In this document: positions 18,824 through 29,377 of the stretch, in pieces | Layout of the letters: each line of letters starts with the position of its first letter | Numbering within the stretch: position 1 is the first letter of the stretch | Assembly (NCBI GenBank): GCA_023410875.1 | Contig: JAEYPH010000015.1 | Coordinates: 1 to 64,000, forward strand | Direction: 5' to 3' | Source: Bacillota bacterium | Lineage (GTDB): Bacteria > Bacillota > Clostridia > Christensenellales > UMGS416 | DNA length: 64,000 bases | The notes under the pieces: model-generated | What the model was told of the DNA's origin: nothing | Database searches by the model: none | The model's input: only the letters and a program-made list of their open reading frames with translations | Made by a program: the position numbers and the translations under genes

Positions 18824-19228
18824 TTATTTGAGAGCGGTGAACATCCAGTTGATACCATACTCGTCCCGCAGGGAGCCGTGCAGCTTCGCGAAGAAGGAGG
18901 GCGCGAGATCCATATAGACCTCTCCTCCCTGCTTGAGCATATCCCAGGCACACCGGACCAGAGCCTCGTCCATCGTCGTGATAGAAACATACATGTTTTC
19001 GCCGCTGGCGCTGTGGCCGGAACTGTCGGCGCACATCAGTTCCGCGCCGTCGATTTCCAGCCGCGCGTGCAGCACAAGCTCCCGGTCGGCTTCCGCCACG
19101 GGGAAATTGGGGTTCGGCGGCATGTCGCCATATTTCTGCACCTGCAGCGCCTTGGCGCCGAAGGCCTGCTCGTAGGTCTTTATGGCCTGCGCGCAGTTCC
19201 GGTTGAACAACAGATAGTGGCCTAACAT
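18824..19228 (-). CDS. VOC family protein, PhnB-like
   Basis: A 134-aa protein of the vicinal-oxygen-chelate fold, most like the PhnB/3-demethylubiquinone-methyltransferase-like group of small glyoxalase homologues. It shows HYLLFNRNCAQAIKTYEQAFGA at the start, ELMCADSS in the middle and GSLRDEYGINWMF at the end, typical of that group. Catalysis is unproven for most members. The ATG at 19228 is preceded in frame by TTG and follows a GGAAAGGAAAG ribosome site. It is a single-gene unit bounded by terminators. Confidence 0.82.
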   Translation of the reverse strand: MLGHYLLFNRNCAQAIKTYEQAFGAKALQVQKYGDMPPNPNFPVAEADRELVLHARLEIDGAELMCADSSGHSASGENMYVSITTMDEALVRCAWDMLKQGGEVYMDLAPSFFAKLHGSLRDEYGINWMFTALK

Positions 19229-19298
19229 CAAAGCATCTTTCCTTTCCTGTATATGGGCTGCCGTTGGCTATTTTTGCCACACCAGCGGCAGTTTGAAA

Positions 19299-19334
19299 CC
19301 TCCCGGCGACAACCGTCGCCGGGAGGCCTTTTTT
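19299..19334. terminator. Strong hairpin between DegV and VOC genes
   Basis: A 12-bp perfect stem (CCTCCCGGCGAC/GTCGCCGGGAGG) with a 4-base loop, T6 on the plus strand and a weaker T run on the minus strand. It probably ends the degV transcript and insulates the VOC gene. Confidence 0.7.
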
Positions 19335-19373
19335 CTTATCGTCTCATGCTGATGATCTGGTCACAACGAAAAG

Positions 19374-20225
19374 CTATTTGGCTTCGTAGGCGATGATGCC
19401 CAGCAGCCCCGGACCGGTGTGGATGCCCAGCGCCGGGCCCACCTGAGACACATAACTCTCCACAACCGTGGCGACCTTCTTGATTTCCTCCAGCAGCGCC
19501 TGGGCCTCGGCGCTGGAGGAGCCGTGCACCACGGCCACGTTCACGCGCTTGCCGCGATATTGCTCTATCGTCATCGAAAGCATGCGCTGCACCGAGCTGC
19601 GGAATCCCCGTACCTTGGCGATGGTGTGATACACACCGTCCAGCCCCACACCGATGATGGGCTTGATATCCAGCAAGCCGCCCACGGCAGCTTCCACCTT
19701 GCCGATGCGGCCGCCCTTCTTTAGGTATTCCAGCGTCTTGATGACGAACATGGCCCCCATGCGCTCGCGGATGTGGTTGACCCGCGCCACCACGGCGGCG
19801 GGATCGCCGGTGCGCTGGGCCTCACGGGCAGCCTCCAGCACCAAAAAGCCCAAGCCCATGGACAGCGTAGCCGTGTCCACGACCTCGATGTGAAAGCCCG
19901 TATATTGCTGGATAAGCAGACGGATCAGGTTGTAGGAGCCGGACAACCCGGCGGATATGGACAGATAGACGACATCGGTATAGCCCTCGGCCATGAGGCC
20001 GTCCAGTATTTCCATGACGTCGGCGGTCAACGGCAGAGATGTCTTGGGAATTTCCTGCTCCAGCAGTTCGTATACTTTCTCGGCAGTGATGTCCATGCGG
20101 TCGCGGTATTCCCGGGTCTCATAAACGATGCGCATGGGCACCACATGGATATGGTTCTCGGCCAGCAGCGCGTCGGGCAGGTCACAGGTCGAGTCAGTAA
20201 CGATGGCAATTTTACGCTCGGACAT
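19374..20225 (-). CDS. DegV family fatty-acid-binding protein
   Basis: A 283-aa DegV/FakB protein. These hold a fatty acid, and some present it to the kinase FakA for phosphorylation and lipid synthesis. Seen: N-terminal AIVTDSTCDLP, LPLTADVM, the LSISAGLSGSYNLI loop and LEYLKKGGRIG in the second domain, where Arg/Lys contacts the carboxylate. The ATG at 20225 follows AGAGGTG; the 24-codon upstream extension is promoter DNA. FakA is not in the window, so a FakB role is only likely. Confidence 0.9.
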   Translation of the reverse strand: MSERKIAIVTDSTCDLPDALLAENHIHVVPMRIVYETREYRDRMDITAEKVYELLEQEIPKTSLPLTADVMEILDGLMAEGYTDVVYLSISAGLSGSYNLIRLLIQQYTGFHIEVVDTATLSMGLGFLVLEAAREAQRTGDPAAVVARVNHIRERMGAMFVIKTLEYLKKGGRIGKVEAAVGGLLDIKPIIGVGLDGVYHTIAKVRGFRSSVQRMLSMTIEQYRGKRVNVAVVHGSSSAEAQALLEEIKKVATVVESYVSQVGPALGIHTGPGLLGIIAYEAK

Positions 20226-20262
20226 GGGGCACCTCTTCTTGCTGTATATCAGCATTCCAAAA

Positions 20263-20283
20263 ATATAGTATTTCATACTATAT
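20263..20283. promoter_or_regulatory. 9-bp-arm palindrome in the degV promoter region
   Basis: ATATAGTAT-ttc-ATACTATAT, about 40 bases before the degV start codon. It is a candidate operator, though being AT-rich it may simply overlap a -10 element. Confidence 0.35.
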
Positions 20284-20422
20284 CTCACGATTATCATAAC
20301 CCAAGACGTGCCGATTTACAATGCCAATGTGGTCCAGATATGTAAACGTTGTGTAACATCTGGTACTCCGCATCAGGCGGTTTTCATAACGCCGCCTGCG
20401 AGAGGCTGCATTGCCGCATAGC

Positions 20423-20451
20423 TTGCGCACCCTGCTGTATAACGATATAAT
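20423..20451 (+). promoter_or_regulatory. Promoter of the DUF1836-smpB operon
   Basis: TTGCGC (20423-20428), 17-bp spacer, TATAAT (20446-20451). Confidence 0.65.
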
Positions 20452-20475
20452 ACGCGTGAGGAAGTGGTATCATTT

Positions 20476-21069
20476 ATGGATTATAAACAAAACATCCTCG
20501 ACATGGCGGAACAGGTTCAGCAATGGAGCCTGGTGGAACTGAGTGAGATCCCAAAAATCCCGCTGTACATGGAACAGGTGACGTCCTTCTTCGACGAAAT
20601 GCTTTCCGGCGCGCGGCGCAGCGAGGACGATAAAATTCTCACCAAAACGATGATCAACAACTACACAAAAGAAGGCACCCTCCCCCGCCCCAACGGCAAG
20701 AAATACAGCCGCGAGCACATGATCAAGCTCGTATACATCTTCCTGCTCAAGCAGGTGCACGCGCTTCAGGACGTGGGCCACATCCTGGCCCTCATGGACA
20801 GCCACGACGCCGAGCCGCTGTACAGCGCCTATCTGGAGCTGGCGCAGGACAGCAAGCAGCGCTACCGTGCGCAGCTGGAGCAGACGATGGGCGATATCGC
20901 CGCCAAGCTGGAAGAGAAGGGGCTGGACACCCGCGAGAACTTCGAGCTGCTGGCCATGCTGCTGACGGTGACCGACGCCATCACCGGCAAAATGCTGGTG
21001 TGGCGGCTGCTGGACCAGCACGCGGAGGAATGCCGCTCCAAGGCCGCCAATGAGAAGGAGAAGAAGTGA
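20476..21069 (+). CDS. DUF1836 domain-containing protein
   Basis: A 197-aa protein matching the Firmicutes DUF1836 family. The characteristic stretch NYTKEGTLPRPNGKKYSREH resembles a MerR-like winged-helix DNA-reading segment, followed by HMIKLVYIFLLKQVHALQDV. The first 60 residues and the C-terminal tail (AEECRSKAANEKEKK) are helical. The family is uncharacterised; a transcription regulator is plausible from the fold. The ATG at 20476 is chosen over the GTG at 20464, which sits in the ribosome site. It is six bases upstream of smpB and likely cotranscribed. Confidence 0.78.
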   Translation: MDYKQNILDMAEQVQQWSLVELSEIPKIPLYMEQVTSFFDEMLSGARRSEDDKILTKTMINNYTKEGTLPRPNGKKYSREHMIKLVYIFLLKQVHALQDVGHILALMDSHDAEPLYSAYLELAQDSKQRYRAQLEQTMGDIAAKLEEKGLDTRENFELLAMLLTVTDAITGKMLVWRLLDQHAEECRSKAANEKEKK

Positions 21070-21075
21070 CCCGAT

Positions 21076-21546
21076 ATGGCTGAACATGTTGAAAAAACGC
21101 TGGTGCAGAACCGCCGCGCCCGGCACGAATATTTCTTCGAGGAGCTCCACGAGACCGGCATTGAGCTCTTCGGCACCGAGGTTAAAAGCCTGCGGCTGGG
21201 CCAGGCCAACATTGGCGACGCCTACGCCCAGGTGAAGAACGGCGAGCTGTGGCTGCACAGCATGCACATAAGCCCCTATGAAAAGGGCAACATACACAAC
21301 CGCGACCCGCTGCGCAGCCGCAAGCTGCTGATGCACCGCAGGGAAATCCGCCGACTGGCCGGCCAGGTGCAGCTGCAGGGCTATGCGCTGGTACCCGTGC
21401 GGGTGTACTTGAAGGACAACCGCGTCAAAGTTGAACTGGCGTTGGCCCGGGGCAAGAAGCTCTTCGACAAGCGCGCCGACGACGCCGACCGCTCGGCCAA
21501 GCGGCAGATGGAGCGGGCGTTCAAGGGAGACCGCCGGGCGGAATAA
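21076..21546 (+). CDS. smpB: SsrA-binding protein SmpB
   Basis: A 156-aa tmRNA partner needed for ribosome rescue by trans-translation. Conserved stretches: ARHEYFFEELHETGIELFGTE at the start (OB-fold first strands), SLRLGQANIGDAYA, HNRDPLRSRKLLMHRREI, LYLK-like VYLKDNRVKVELALARGKK, and the basic tail DKRADDADRSAKRQMERA that mimics the tRNA anticodon arm. The length is normal. The ssrA gene is not recognised in the window. A family B repeat follows 25 bases after the stop. Confidence 0.97.
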   Translation: MAEHVEKTLVQNRRARHEYFFEELHETGIELFGTEVKSLRLGQANIGDAYAQVKNGELWLHSMHISPYEKGNIHNRDPLRSRKLLMHRREIRRLAGQVQLQGYALVPVRVYLKDNRVKVELALARGKKLFDKRADDADRSAKRQMERAFKGDRRAE

Positions 21547-21570
21547 CATACCAGTAATCGTTCAGCAGTT

Positions 21571-21650
21571 GGGGCCGAAGGTTTCCAAAGGGCGATCGGA
21601 AAGCCCTTTGGTCGCGCCAAGGGCGCGAAATCCTTCCCCTTCTGAATAAA
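21571..21650 (+). repeat. Dispersed repeat family B, short copy
   Basis: Starts TTGGGGCCGAAGGTTTCC, continues with the CGGAAAGCCCTTTGG hairpin arm and ends GGCGCGAAATCC. The long centre of the uvr copy is missing, so head and tail are adjacent. Confidence 0.75.
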
Positions 21651-21665
21651 ATCGCGGAGCTGGAA

Positions 21666-22571
21666 ATGACAATTTCGCGGATAGATGCAAATGATACGGC
21701 AGTTTTTTTGGCCTATTGCCGGGCACACCGCGCCGAGGTGGACGACTCCTTTTTGTATGACGAGGATCTGGCCGCCTTCACACCCGACAGCGAGAACCCC
21801 ACCGTGGTTGCGCGGGCGGACAGGCGCATCGTCGGCGCTGCGTCCCTGATCCTGGACGACTACATGCGCAGAGGGAACCGGGCGCGGTTTCGCATCTTCC
21901 ATGCGGAAAGCGGGCACGAGGCCTGCTATGAAGCGTTGTTCCGAGCAATCATTCCCCTCACGGCCGGGGTGGGTCGGCTGTATGCTTATGTACAGGAGGA
22001 GCGCGCACAGCAGCACGCGGCAATGAAGGCTCTGGGGTTCACGGCGGAGCGCCTTTCCTTTCTGCTGCTGCGGGAGGACAAGCCTATCGAAAAACCCCGG
22101 CTGCCACAGGGGTACACGATCGCCGTATATGAACCGGGCCGGGACGCGCCGGCCTGGTGCGCCGTGCGCAACGCGGCATTCGCAACGCTCAAGGGCAGCG
22201 AGACGCCCATCACCGAAGACATGGCCGACCGTGGCAGCAGCGAGGCCATCCCCGGCGGCGCCATGCTTCTGAAAGCGGGCGACGAGACCGTGGGCATTGT
22301 GCGGGCGGAGGAGGACGACGTGGACGGCCCCGCGGCCAACATCGGCCCGCTGGCCATCCTCCCCGCCTGGCAGGGCAAAGGGCTGGGCCGGGCGCTGCTG
22401 CGGGCGGCGCTGCGCAACGCCAAAGAGCACGGCTATGGCCGCGCGGTGCTGTGCGTGAACGGCGAGAACCAGCGGGCTGCCGCGCTCTATCTGCAGGAAG
22501 GGTTCCGCCAGGTGGAGGCGGTCACGTGCTATCGGTATGATATCGGTGTGGTTCCACCGTCTATTGGCTGA
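21666..22571 (+). CDS. Tandem GNAT acetyltransferase
   Basis: A 301-aa protein with two GNAT-fold halves, the arrangement seen in mycothiol synthase-like enzymes. The N-terminal half (1-135) lacks a clear acetyl-CoA loop. The C-terminal half has the canonical GPLAILPAWQGKGLGRALL loop (motif A, Q/RxxGxG/A) near 235 and a VNGENQRAAALYLQEGF segment. Only the second half is likely to be catalytic. The substrate is unknown. GGAG lies just upstream of the ATG at 21666. Confidence 0.82.
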   Translation: MTISRIDANDTAVFLAYCRAHRAEVDDSFLYDEDLAAFTPDSENPTVVARADRRIVGAASLILDDYMRRGNRARFRIFHAESGHEACYEALFRAIIPLTAGVGRLYAYVQEERAQQHAAMKALGFTAERLSFLLLREDKPIEKPRLPQGYTIAVYEPGRDAPAWCAVRNAAFATLKGSETPITEDMADRGSSEAIPGGAMLLKAGDETVGIVRAEEDDVDGPAANIGPLAILPAWQGKGLGRALLRAALRNAKEHGYGRAVLCVNGENQRAAALYLQEGFRQVEAVTCYRYDIGVVPPSIG

Positions 22572-22609
22572 ATACAACAAGTAGTCCTTGGGCACTTCTC
22601 TCGTTAACG

Positions 22610-22672
22610 CACGGGGCTGTCGTACTAAGCGCATAATGTATGCATCATAGAAGGGAAGGATTTTGCGCCCTG
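22610..22672 (-). repeat. Dispersed repeat family B, tail-only copy
   Basis: On the minus strand it reads GGGCGCAAAATCCTTCCC, then a TTATGCGCTTAG word and CGACAGCCCCGTG. These match the tail modules at 60-123 and 26150-26215. The head module is absent. Confidence 0.55.
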
Positions 22673-22750
22673 CGTTGCTCCTTGCGCAACTGCCATCGCC
22701 GCAGGCTATGACCGGCTCTGATAAGCCATTATCGAGCAGGACAATGATTC

Positions 22751-22790
22751 AAAGGCAAGCCGGTCGGACATCGACCGGCTTGCCTTGCTT
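22751..22790. terminator. Terminator between GNAT and DUF1989 genes
   Basis: A 15-bp perfect stem (AAGGCAAGCCGGTCG and its complement) with a 5-base loop and short T runs on both sides. Confidence 0.75.
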
Positions 22791-22832
22791 CATGTACCCA
22801 AAAGGGGTCCCATATCGTGCATCACGCTTCGC

Positions 22833-23429
22833 TTACGCGCTCTCCAGTATCACCCGCACTGCCGTGCAGCGGCCTCCGTTGCACTTGCTCTCGCTGACGC
22901 TGCACGCCGCCAGGCCCACGAGCACGTCCATCTGCGCCTGCAGCCGGATGCGGTCCCCCGGCCGGGAAACCGGTTCTTCCACCGATATGCGGCCATCGGG
23001 ATGGATGGCCGTACGCATGAAGATGTTGAAGGGATGGATGATGGCCTGGGCGGGCACGCCGTGGCCGGCCAAGGCGGCGTTGATGTTGTCCAGGCAGTTG
23101 CGATGATTGGGGCCGCTCTTATAGAAGAACTCGTACATCTGCTGCCGGCAGCACGGGTGCAGCAGGTCATGCTCGCCCACGTCGTCATTGAGGATGCGGA
23201 ACATGACGCGGTACTGGCTGCTGTACAGCGCGTCGCCGGCGCCCACCCGCAACGATTCGTTGCAGTCCATCGTAACCCCGGTGGACAGCAGCTCCCGGTG
23301 GTCGGCGGCGCTCACGGCAAAGAAGTCCACGACCTGCCGGCCTTCCACATCCTGTATCGTGATGCAGTCCCCCGCCTTCATCTCGAAGGCTGCGCCCGAT
23401 TGGGCCTCCACAAGGTATTCCGTATACAT
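22833..23429 (-). CDS. DUF1989 (urea carboxylase-associated) family protein
   Basis: About 198 aa, matching the family annotated as urea carboxylase-associated or aminomethyltransferase-like. Seen: GRQVVDFFAV, the LLHPCCRQQMYEFFYKSG segment with a Cys pair, GPNHRNCLDNINAAL, and HPFNIFMRTAI. Cys/His content suggests a metal site. Urea carboxylase itself is not nearby. The ATG at 23429 is taken; an in-frame GTG at 23438 directly abuts the HD gene's stop. It is the last gene of a three-gene operon with HD and ABC-F. Confidence 0.78.
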   Translation of the reverse strand: MYTEYLVEAQSGAAFEMKAGDCITIQDVEGRQVVDFFAVSAADHRELLSTGVTMDCNESLRVGAGDALYSSQYRVMFRILNDDVGEHDLLHPCCRQQMYEFFYKSGPNHRNCLDNINAALAGHGVPAQAIIHPFNIFMRTAIHPDGRISVEEPVSRPGDRIRLQAQMDVLVGLAACSVSESKCNGGRCTAVRVILESA

Positions 23430-23438
23430 ACGATTCAC

Positions 23439-24037
23439 TCACAAATCTACGGCCAGAGGCCCGTTGAGAAAAGGCAACACCTGCCGCGCAACGTCCTGTG
23501 CGCCCGGCGAGAGCAGGTTGCGCTCAAGCGCGCCGCGCAGGGCAGCACTGTCCCGCGCGCCGTCCTCCATCAGGTTCACCAGCAGGTCGGCCTCCCACAG
23601 CAGCTGGAAGTCCGGACCGTCCACGGCGGCGGCGGTGTGATGGTGGCCCACGATGTGGCACATGCGCTCGGTGAGAGCGGGCGTGACGCCCAGCGCCCGC
23701 AGGATGTCGCGGGCAATGGGCGGGCCTTCCATCTCCTGGAAGCGCACCGCCGCAGAGCCGTGCAACCGCTCGGCCTTCTGTATGCCGATGTCGTGCAGCA
23801 CGGCGCACAGCCGGGCGCTTAAGGCCTGGCCCGCAGCCAGCGGCTCTGCGGCCTCCAGCAGTTCGTCGGCCAGCCGCAGCACCCGCAGCGCGTGGCATAC
23901 CCGCTTGCGGTCGGCGCCGAAGCGCCGGCGCATGGCCTCGGCGGCGTGGGCCACCAGTTGGGCCGAAGCATCCGCATCCGGTTCGCCTTCCTTAAGTTGC
24001 CAGCCGGCGGCCAGCAGCGCCTCCCAGGTGCGCTCGG

Positions 24038-24041
<4 letters not shown>
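23439..24041 (-). CDS. HD domain phosphohydrolase
   Basis: A 200-aa protein with an HD-type metal site: His in the KRVCHALRVLRLA helix, the HD pair in CAVLHDIGI, and a paired His in GHHHTAAAVDG. These proteins hydrolyse phosphoesters, often nucleotides. The first 30 residues are divergent. The start overlaps the ABC-F stop by four bases (ATGA), and GGGAGGAG precedes it, indicating translational coupling. The substrate is unknown. Confidence 0.82.
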
Positions 24042-25939
<1,898 letters not shown>

Positions 25940-25970
25940 GGGCCTACCCGTATCATTTTTTTACCGGGTT

Positions 25971-25999
25971 ATTATACTATATCGGCTTGATGCTGTCAT
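25971..25999 (-). promoter_or_regulatory. Promoter of the ABC-F/HD/DUF1989 operon
   Basis: Minus strand ATGACA (25999-25994), 17-bp spacer, TATAAT (25976-25971). Confidence 0.6.
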
Positions 26000-26100
26000 T
26001 CGGGATGGAACAAAGCAAAGGGAAGGGCGAACCAAGCGGTCCGCCCTTTGCAAATTAGGGATGTCGTGTTAGTCATAAATCTATATACTCACTCAATCAA

Positions 26101-26215
26101 TGGGGCCGAAGGTTTCCAAAGGGCGATCGGAAAGCCCTTTGGTCGCGCGCGAAGGGCGCGAAATCCCTTCCCACTGTATCAAGCATGCACTTTGTGCGCT
26201 TAGCGCGACAATCTC
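26101..26215 (+). repeat. Dispersed repeat family B, head plus tail copy
   Basis: Has the head GGGGCCGAAGGTTTCC, the CGGAAAGCCCTTTGG hairpin arm, GGCGCGAAATCC, then AAGCATGC and GTGCGCTTAGCGCGACA. It joins the modules seen separately at 21571 and at 60-123, so it defines the element's order. Confidence 0.75.
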
Positions 26216-26224
26216 TTTAGGCTG

Positions 26225-27460
26225 TTATTCGATCAGCGAGACCATCATGGACGTCACGACGCCGTCCTTGACCTTGACGATCAGGTTGTCGTTGCTGCCC
26301 ACGCCCCAGGCCAGCGCGCCGATGGCCTCATGGGGTTCGCCCAGCACGGCGGTGAACTGCGAAAGCTCCATGCCGGCGTGCAGCCCGAAGGGCTGCTCCG
26401 CCTTCTCGGCGGTGGATTCGATGGAGTACAGCTTGCCGTTGCGCACGACGGCGGTCGTGCCGTCCGCCCACTTCACCGTGCGGGATGTGCCGCCAACGTC
26501 TTCACCGGTCTTGTCGCCGGTGGGGTCGGAGCCGATGGCTTTTGTCAGCGCTTCCACGGCTTTCTTGCCTTCGGTGTCCAGCTTCACGCCGTAGATCGCC
26601 AGGTCGTCCCAGGTCAGCTTTTTCTGCTCCACTGCCGGCGCTTTGGTGGCCGTGGGCTCAGGCTTCTTCGTGGGCTCGGGCTTCCCGGTCTCCACCTGGG
26701 AGGAGTCCACAACCTGGAATGTCTTGAGCATCGCATAGAACCGGGCGCCGTGCCCCTCGGCGGCTTCACGGAACATCTTGCAGCGAATCTCGAAGCTTCC
26801 GCCCCGTTTGTTGTCCACGATGTAGATGTCCTCGTAGGGGGATTTGCTGTCGTCCTCGTCGTAGGCCAGGATGGCCCAGCCCTTCACCGGTTCGGTCACC
26901 TGTCCCCGGCCTTCGGCCACGTCATATTTGCCCTTGACCTCGGCCAGCAGCGCCTCATATTGCTGCTGCGCACCCTTGTCGGTGATCTGGCGGATCTCCA
27001 TCTGCACCGGCGGGTAGCCTTCGGGCATGTTCAGAGCCTTGTAGGTGTCCACACCCGCGCTGCCCTCTTTTTTGTAGCGTTCGGTGTCGATATAGATCAC
27101 ATACCCCATCTCGCCGGTGGTGTTGGCGTGCAGCTCCGCCTGCTGTGTCTCGGTGCCGCCCTCTATCTGGGTGTCCATCTGTATTTCGGGGGCGAAGAGC
27201 TTCACGATGCGGTCGGCCAATGCCGTGCCCTGCGGCGTCATCGAGAAGAACACCGTCACCGCGGCGGCAGCTGCCGTCGTCACTGCCGCCGACAGCCAAA
27301 AGTTTCTCTTGCGTTTCATATCCTTACGCTTCCTTTCTGCTTCGATTGTGGAGATCCGGCTGAACACGGTGTGCCAGACGGACCTCTTGCGCTGGGCCGC
27401 CCCTTCGGTGCCCTGCCGCAACGCCTGCGTTAATCTTTCGTCCTTATCCTGCGTGTTCAT
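26225..27460 (-). CDS. Probable membrane anti-sigma factor
   Basis: A 411-aa single-pass protein. The cytoplasmic N-terminus (about 50 aa, basic) is followed by one transmembrane helix (FWLSAAVTTAAAAAVTVFF) and a large outer region with two parts around a Pro/Thr/Lys-rich linker (TGKPEPTKKPEPTATKAP). The role is inferred from context: its ATG overlaps the ECF sigma stop by four bases (ATGA), the classic sigma/anti-sigma arrangement. No zinc anti-sigma motif (HxxxCxxC) is seen, so it would be a ZAS-independent type. GAAAGGTG precedes the start. Confidence 0.65.
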   Translation of the reverse strand: MNTQDKDERLTQALRQGTEGAAQRKRSVWHTVFSRISTIEAERKRKDMKRKRNFWLSAAVTTAAAAAVTVFFSMTPQGTALADRIVKLFAPEIQMDTQIEGGTETQQAELHANTTGEMGYVIYIDTERYKKEGSAGVDTYKALNMPEGYPPVQMEIRQITDKGAQQQYEALLAEVKGKYDVAEGRGQVTEPVKGWAILAYDEDDSKSPYEDIYIVDNKRGGSFEIRCKMFREAAEGHGARFYAMLKTFQVVDSSQVETGKPEPTKKPEPTATKAPAVEQKKLTWDDLAIYGVKLDTEGKKAVEALTKAIGSDPTGDKTGEDVGGTSRTVKWADGTTAVVRNGKLYSIESTAEKAEQPFGLHAGMELSQFTAVLGEPHEAIGALAWGVGSNDNLIVKVKDGVVTSMMVSLIE

Positions 27461-27960
27461 ATGACATCACCTTTCTCAAGAAAACCGCGCAGCCTGTGCC
27501 GGGCCCGCCGGACACGGCCCTTCATCGTCGTCAGGCTGAGCCCCAGTATTTGAGCCGCCTCCTGGTCCTGATACCCCATCAGGTACCGCAGCACCAGCGG
27601 CTCCCGCAGGCTTAAGTCCAGCTCGCCGATGGCTTCGTACAGCGCCTGGTAATCGTCCTGCGGCGCCGGTTCTTCCGGCAAAGTGTCGGTGGGCAGCAGC
27701 CTGCGCCGCCACCGCAAGGCCCTTCGGCATTCGTTGACGAGTATCCTGTAAAACCACGGCTCAAAGGGCTTGGATGGATCGAACCGGTTGATGTTGCGGT
27801 ATATCCGTATGAACGTATCCTGCACGACGTCGGCTGCCAGGCCGTCGTTGCCGACAATGGCCGCGGCGTACCGCAGCGCCGGCTCTGCCATGCGGTCATA
27901 CAGGCGGTCAAATGCCTGAATGTCGCCCTGTTGTATGTGTTTGATGTCCAACTCGTCCAA
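27457..27960 (-). CDS. ECF-type RNA polymerase sigma factor
   Basis: About 167 aa. Region 2 shows DRLYDRMAEPALRYAAAIVG, AADVVQDTFIRIYRNI and PWFYRILVNECRRALR; region 4 has LREPLVLRYLMGYQDQEAA and the helix-turn-helix ILGLSLTTMKGRVRRARHRL. The start is proposed at TTG 27960, seven bases after AAAGGAA, giving the family's usual N-terminus; an ATG at 28002 is the alternative. It is cotranscribed with the anti-sigma gene. The regulon is unknown, but the serpin lipoprotein is divergently encoded next door. Confidence 0.88.
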   Translation of the reverse strand: MDELDIKHIQQGDIQAFDRLYDRMAEPALRYAAAIVGNDGLAADVVQDTFIRIYRNINRFDPSKPFEPWFYRILVNECRRALRWRRRLLPTDTLPEEPAPQDDYQALYEAIGELDLSLREPLVLRYLMGYQDQEAAQILGLSLTTMKGRVRRARHRLRGFLEKGDVI

Positions 27961-28081
27961 TCCGCAGTTCCTTTCGTGCCGTTTGAAAGCTTTCACATAC
28001 ATTACCCATCTATGAGCAAAAAAGAGACAAAAGATTTTAAGGAATATCCATCGATGGGCACTTCCCCTCCCCATTCCATGT

Positions 28082-28110
28082 TTTCACGCTTTGTTCCTGC
28101 ATGGTATAAT
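28082..28110 (+). promoter_or_regulatory. Promoter giving a leaderless serpin mRNA
   Basis: TTTCAC (28082-28087), 17-bp spacer, perfect TATAAT (28105-28110). The ATG at 28117 lies only six bases after the -10 element, where transcription itself should start, and no ribosome site is present. Confidence 0.55.
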
Positions 28111-28116
28111 GCGGTT

Positions 28117-29361
28117 ATGAAGGTTTTTACCAAAAGAAAACAGATACTTTTACCGTTGACTCTGGCCGCGTTGCTAGTGGCATTGAGCGCGTGCTCCGGC
28201 GCAGGCCGCGCTACCGACGCGCCCAGCAGCCAGCCCACGCCCAGCGTGAGCGTGGGCGAGGGCAGCCTAGCCGAAGGCCGTATGCTGGATTGGAGCCTGA
28301 CGCTGCTGCATCTGGCCGACAACGGCGACAACCTTGCGTTGTCGCCGGCAGCGCTGACCAGCGAGATCGCAGCGCTCCGGCTGGGCGTGCAGGGCAAACC
28401 CCTGCAAGACACTGCCACAGCGCTGGGCGCTCAGGACATGAGCCCCAAACAGATCAACGACGCCGCGCTCAAAGCCCGCCAGACCATGGAAAAGCTCAAG
28501 CTGGGGCGCTACAGCGCGTTGTGGTGTCTGTTCGTCGGAGAAAACCAGCCCGTGCTGGAAGCATACCTGTCCGAAGGCCAGAAAGCGCTGCAGATGAGCT
28601 CTCGCTTCGAGCCGCTCAGCGGCGACACGGGTAAAGCGGCGCTCAACGAATGGGCGGACACCGGCACCGTCGGCATGGTCAGCGACCTGGATTTCGACGT
28701 GCCCTCCACCGATCAGCCGTTCTTCGTGGACCTGTTCATGGCCGACCCCGACTGGCAGACGGCGCTGGACCCCGCCAAGACCCGGCCGCAGCCCTTCTTC
28801 TATGAGGACGGCGACAAGAGCGCGGTGCCCACGCTGGTCGTCATGGGGCGCTGCGGCATCTACAATGGGCCAGAGGGCGCCATGGCGGTGCTGCCGCTGG
28901 CCGGCGACGAGGCGCGCCTGGTCGTGCTGTTCCCCAAGGAAGACGGCGTTAAGCTGACGGACTTCTATGCCACTGCGCAGGCCCGCCACGATGAATGGCT
29001 GACCAAGGCAACATGGGGCAGCCAGCGGGTGCTGCTGCCGCGGTTCAGCATCGGTTATCGCGGCTCCATCCGGGGCCTCTTGGGCGCAGCGGGCATGGGC
29101 TCGCTCTTCGCCGGGGATACCGACTACAGCGCCATGGGCCAAGGCCTGCACCCCGCTGACATTCTGCACGATTGCCGTCTGATCCTCGATGAATCCGGCG
29201 TGAACACCGCCGACCCCAAGGCCAGCTACCGCTCGGGCGTGGATGACGGCATTCCCACTCTGGCCGTAAACCGGCCCTTCCTGGTGCTGCTGGAAAAGAC
29301 CGATACCGGCGCTGTGCTGCTGGCTGGCGCCGTGCGCGACCCGCTGACAGCGTTGAAGTGA
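28117..29361 (+). CDS. Serpin-family lipoprotein
   Basis: A 414-aa exported protein with a lipoprotein signal (PLTLAALLVALSAC, lipidated Cys near 26), a short Ser/Pro linker and a serpin fold. Serpin landmarks: NLALSPAALTSEIAALRLG, MAVLPLAGDEARLVVLFPK, LLPRFSIGYRGSIRGLLGAAGM, and the C-terminal NRPFLVLLEK...AGAVRDP. The reactive-loop hinge reads LDESGVNTADPKAS instead of the small-residue EEGTEAAAAT pattern, so inhibitory activity is doubtful. M42 peptidase follows 16 bases later, and an S9 peptidase lipoprotein lies elsewhere in the window. Confidence 0.82.
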   Translation: MKVFTKRKQILLPLTLAALLVALSACSGAGRATDAPSSQPTPSVSVGEGSLAEGRMLDWSLTLLHLADNGDNLALSPAALTSEIAALRLGVQGKPLQDTATALGAQDMSPKQINDAALKARQTMEKLKLGRYSALWCLFVGENQPVLEAYLSEGQKALQMSSRFEPLSGDTGKAALNEWADTGTVGMVSDLDFDVPSTDQPFFVDLFMADPDWQTALDPAKTRPQPFFYEDGDKSAVPTLVVMGRCGIYNGPEGAMAVLPLAGDEARLVVLFPKEDGVKLTDFYATAQARHDEWLTKATWGSQRVLLPRFSIGYRGSIRGLLGAAGMGSLFAGDTDYSAMGQGLHPADILHDCRLILDESGVNTADPKASYRSGVDDGIPTLAVNRPFLVLLEKTDTGAVLLAGAVRDPLTALK

Positions 29362-29377
29362 TGTGAGGAGACGCTTG

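Noticed and set aside
22663..23822. Plus-strand ORFs opposite DUF1989 and HD genes
   Set aside because: Overlap the terminator and coding strand of recognised families; no ribosome sites.
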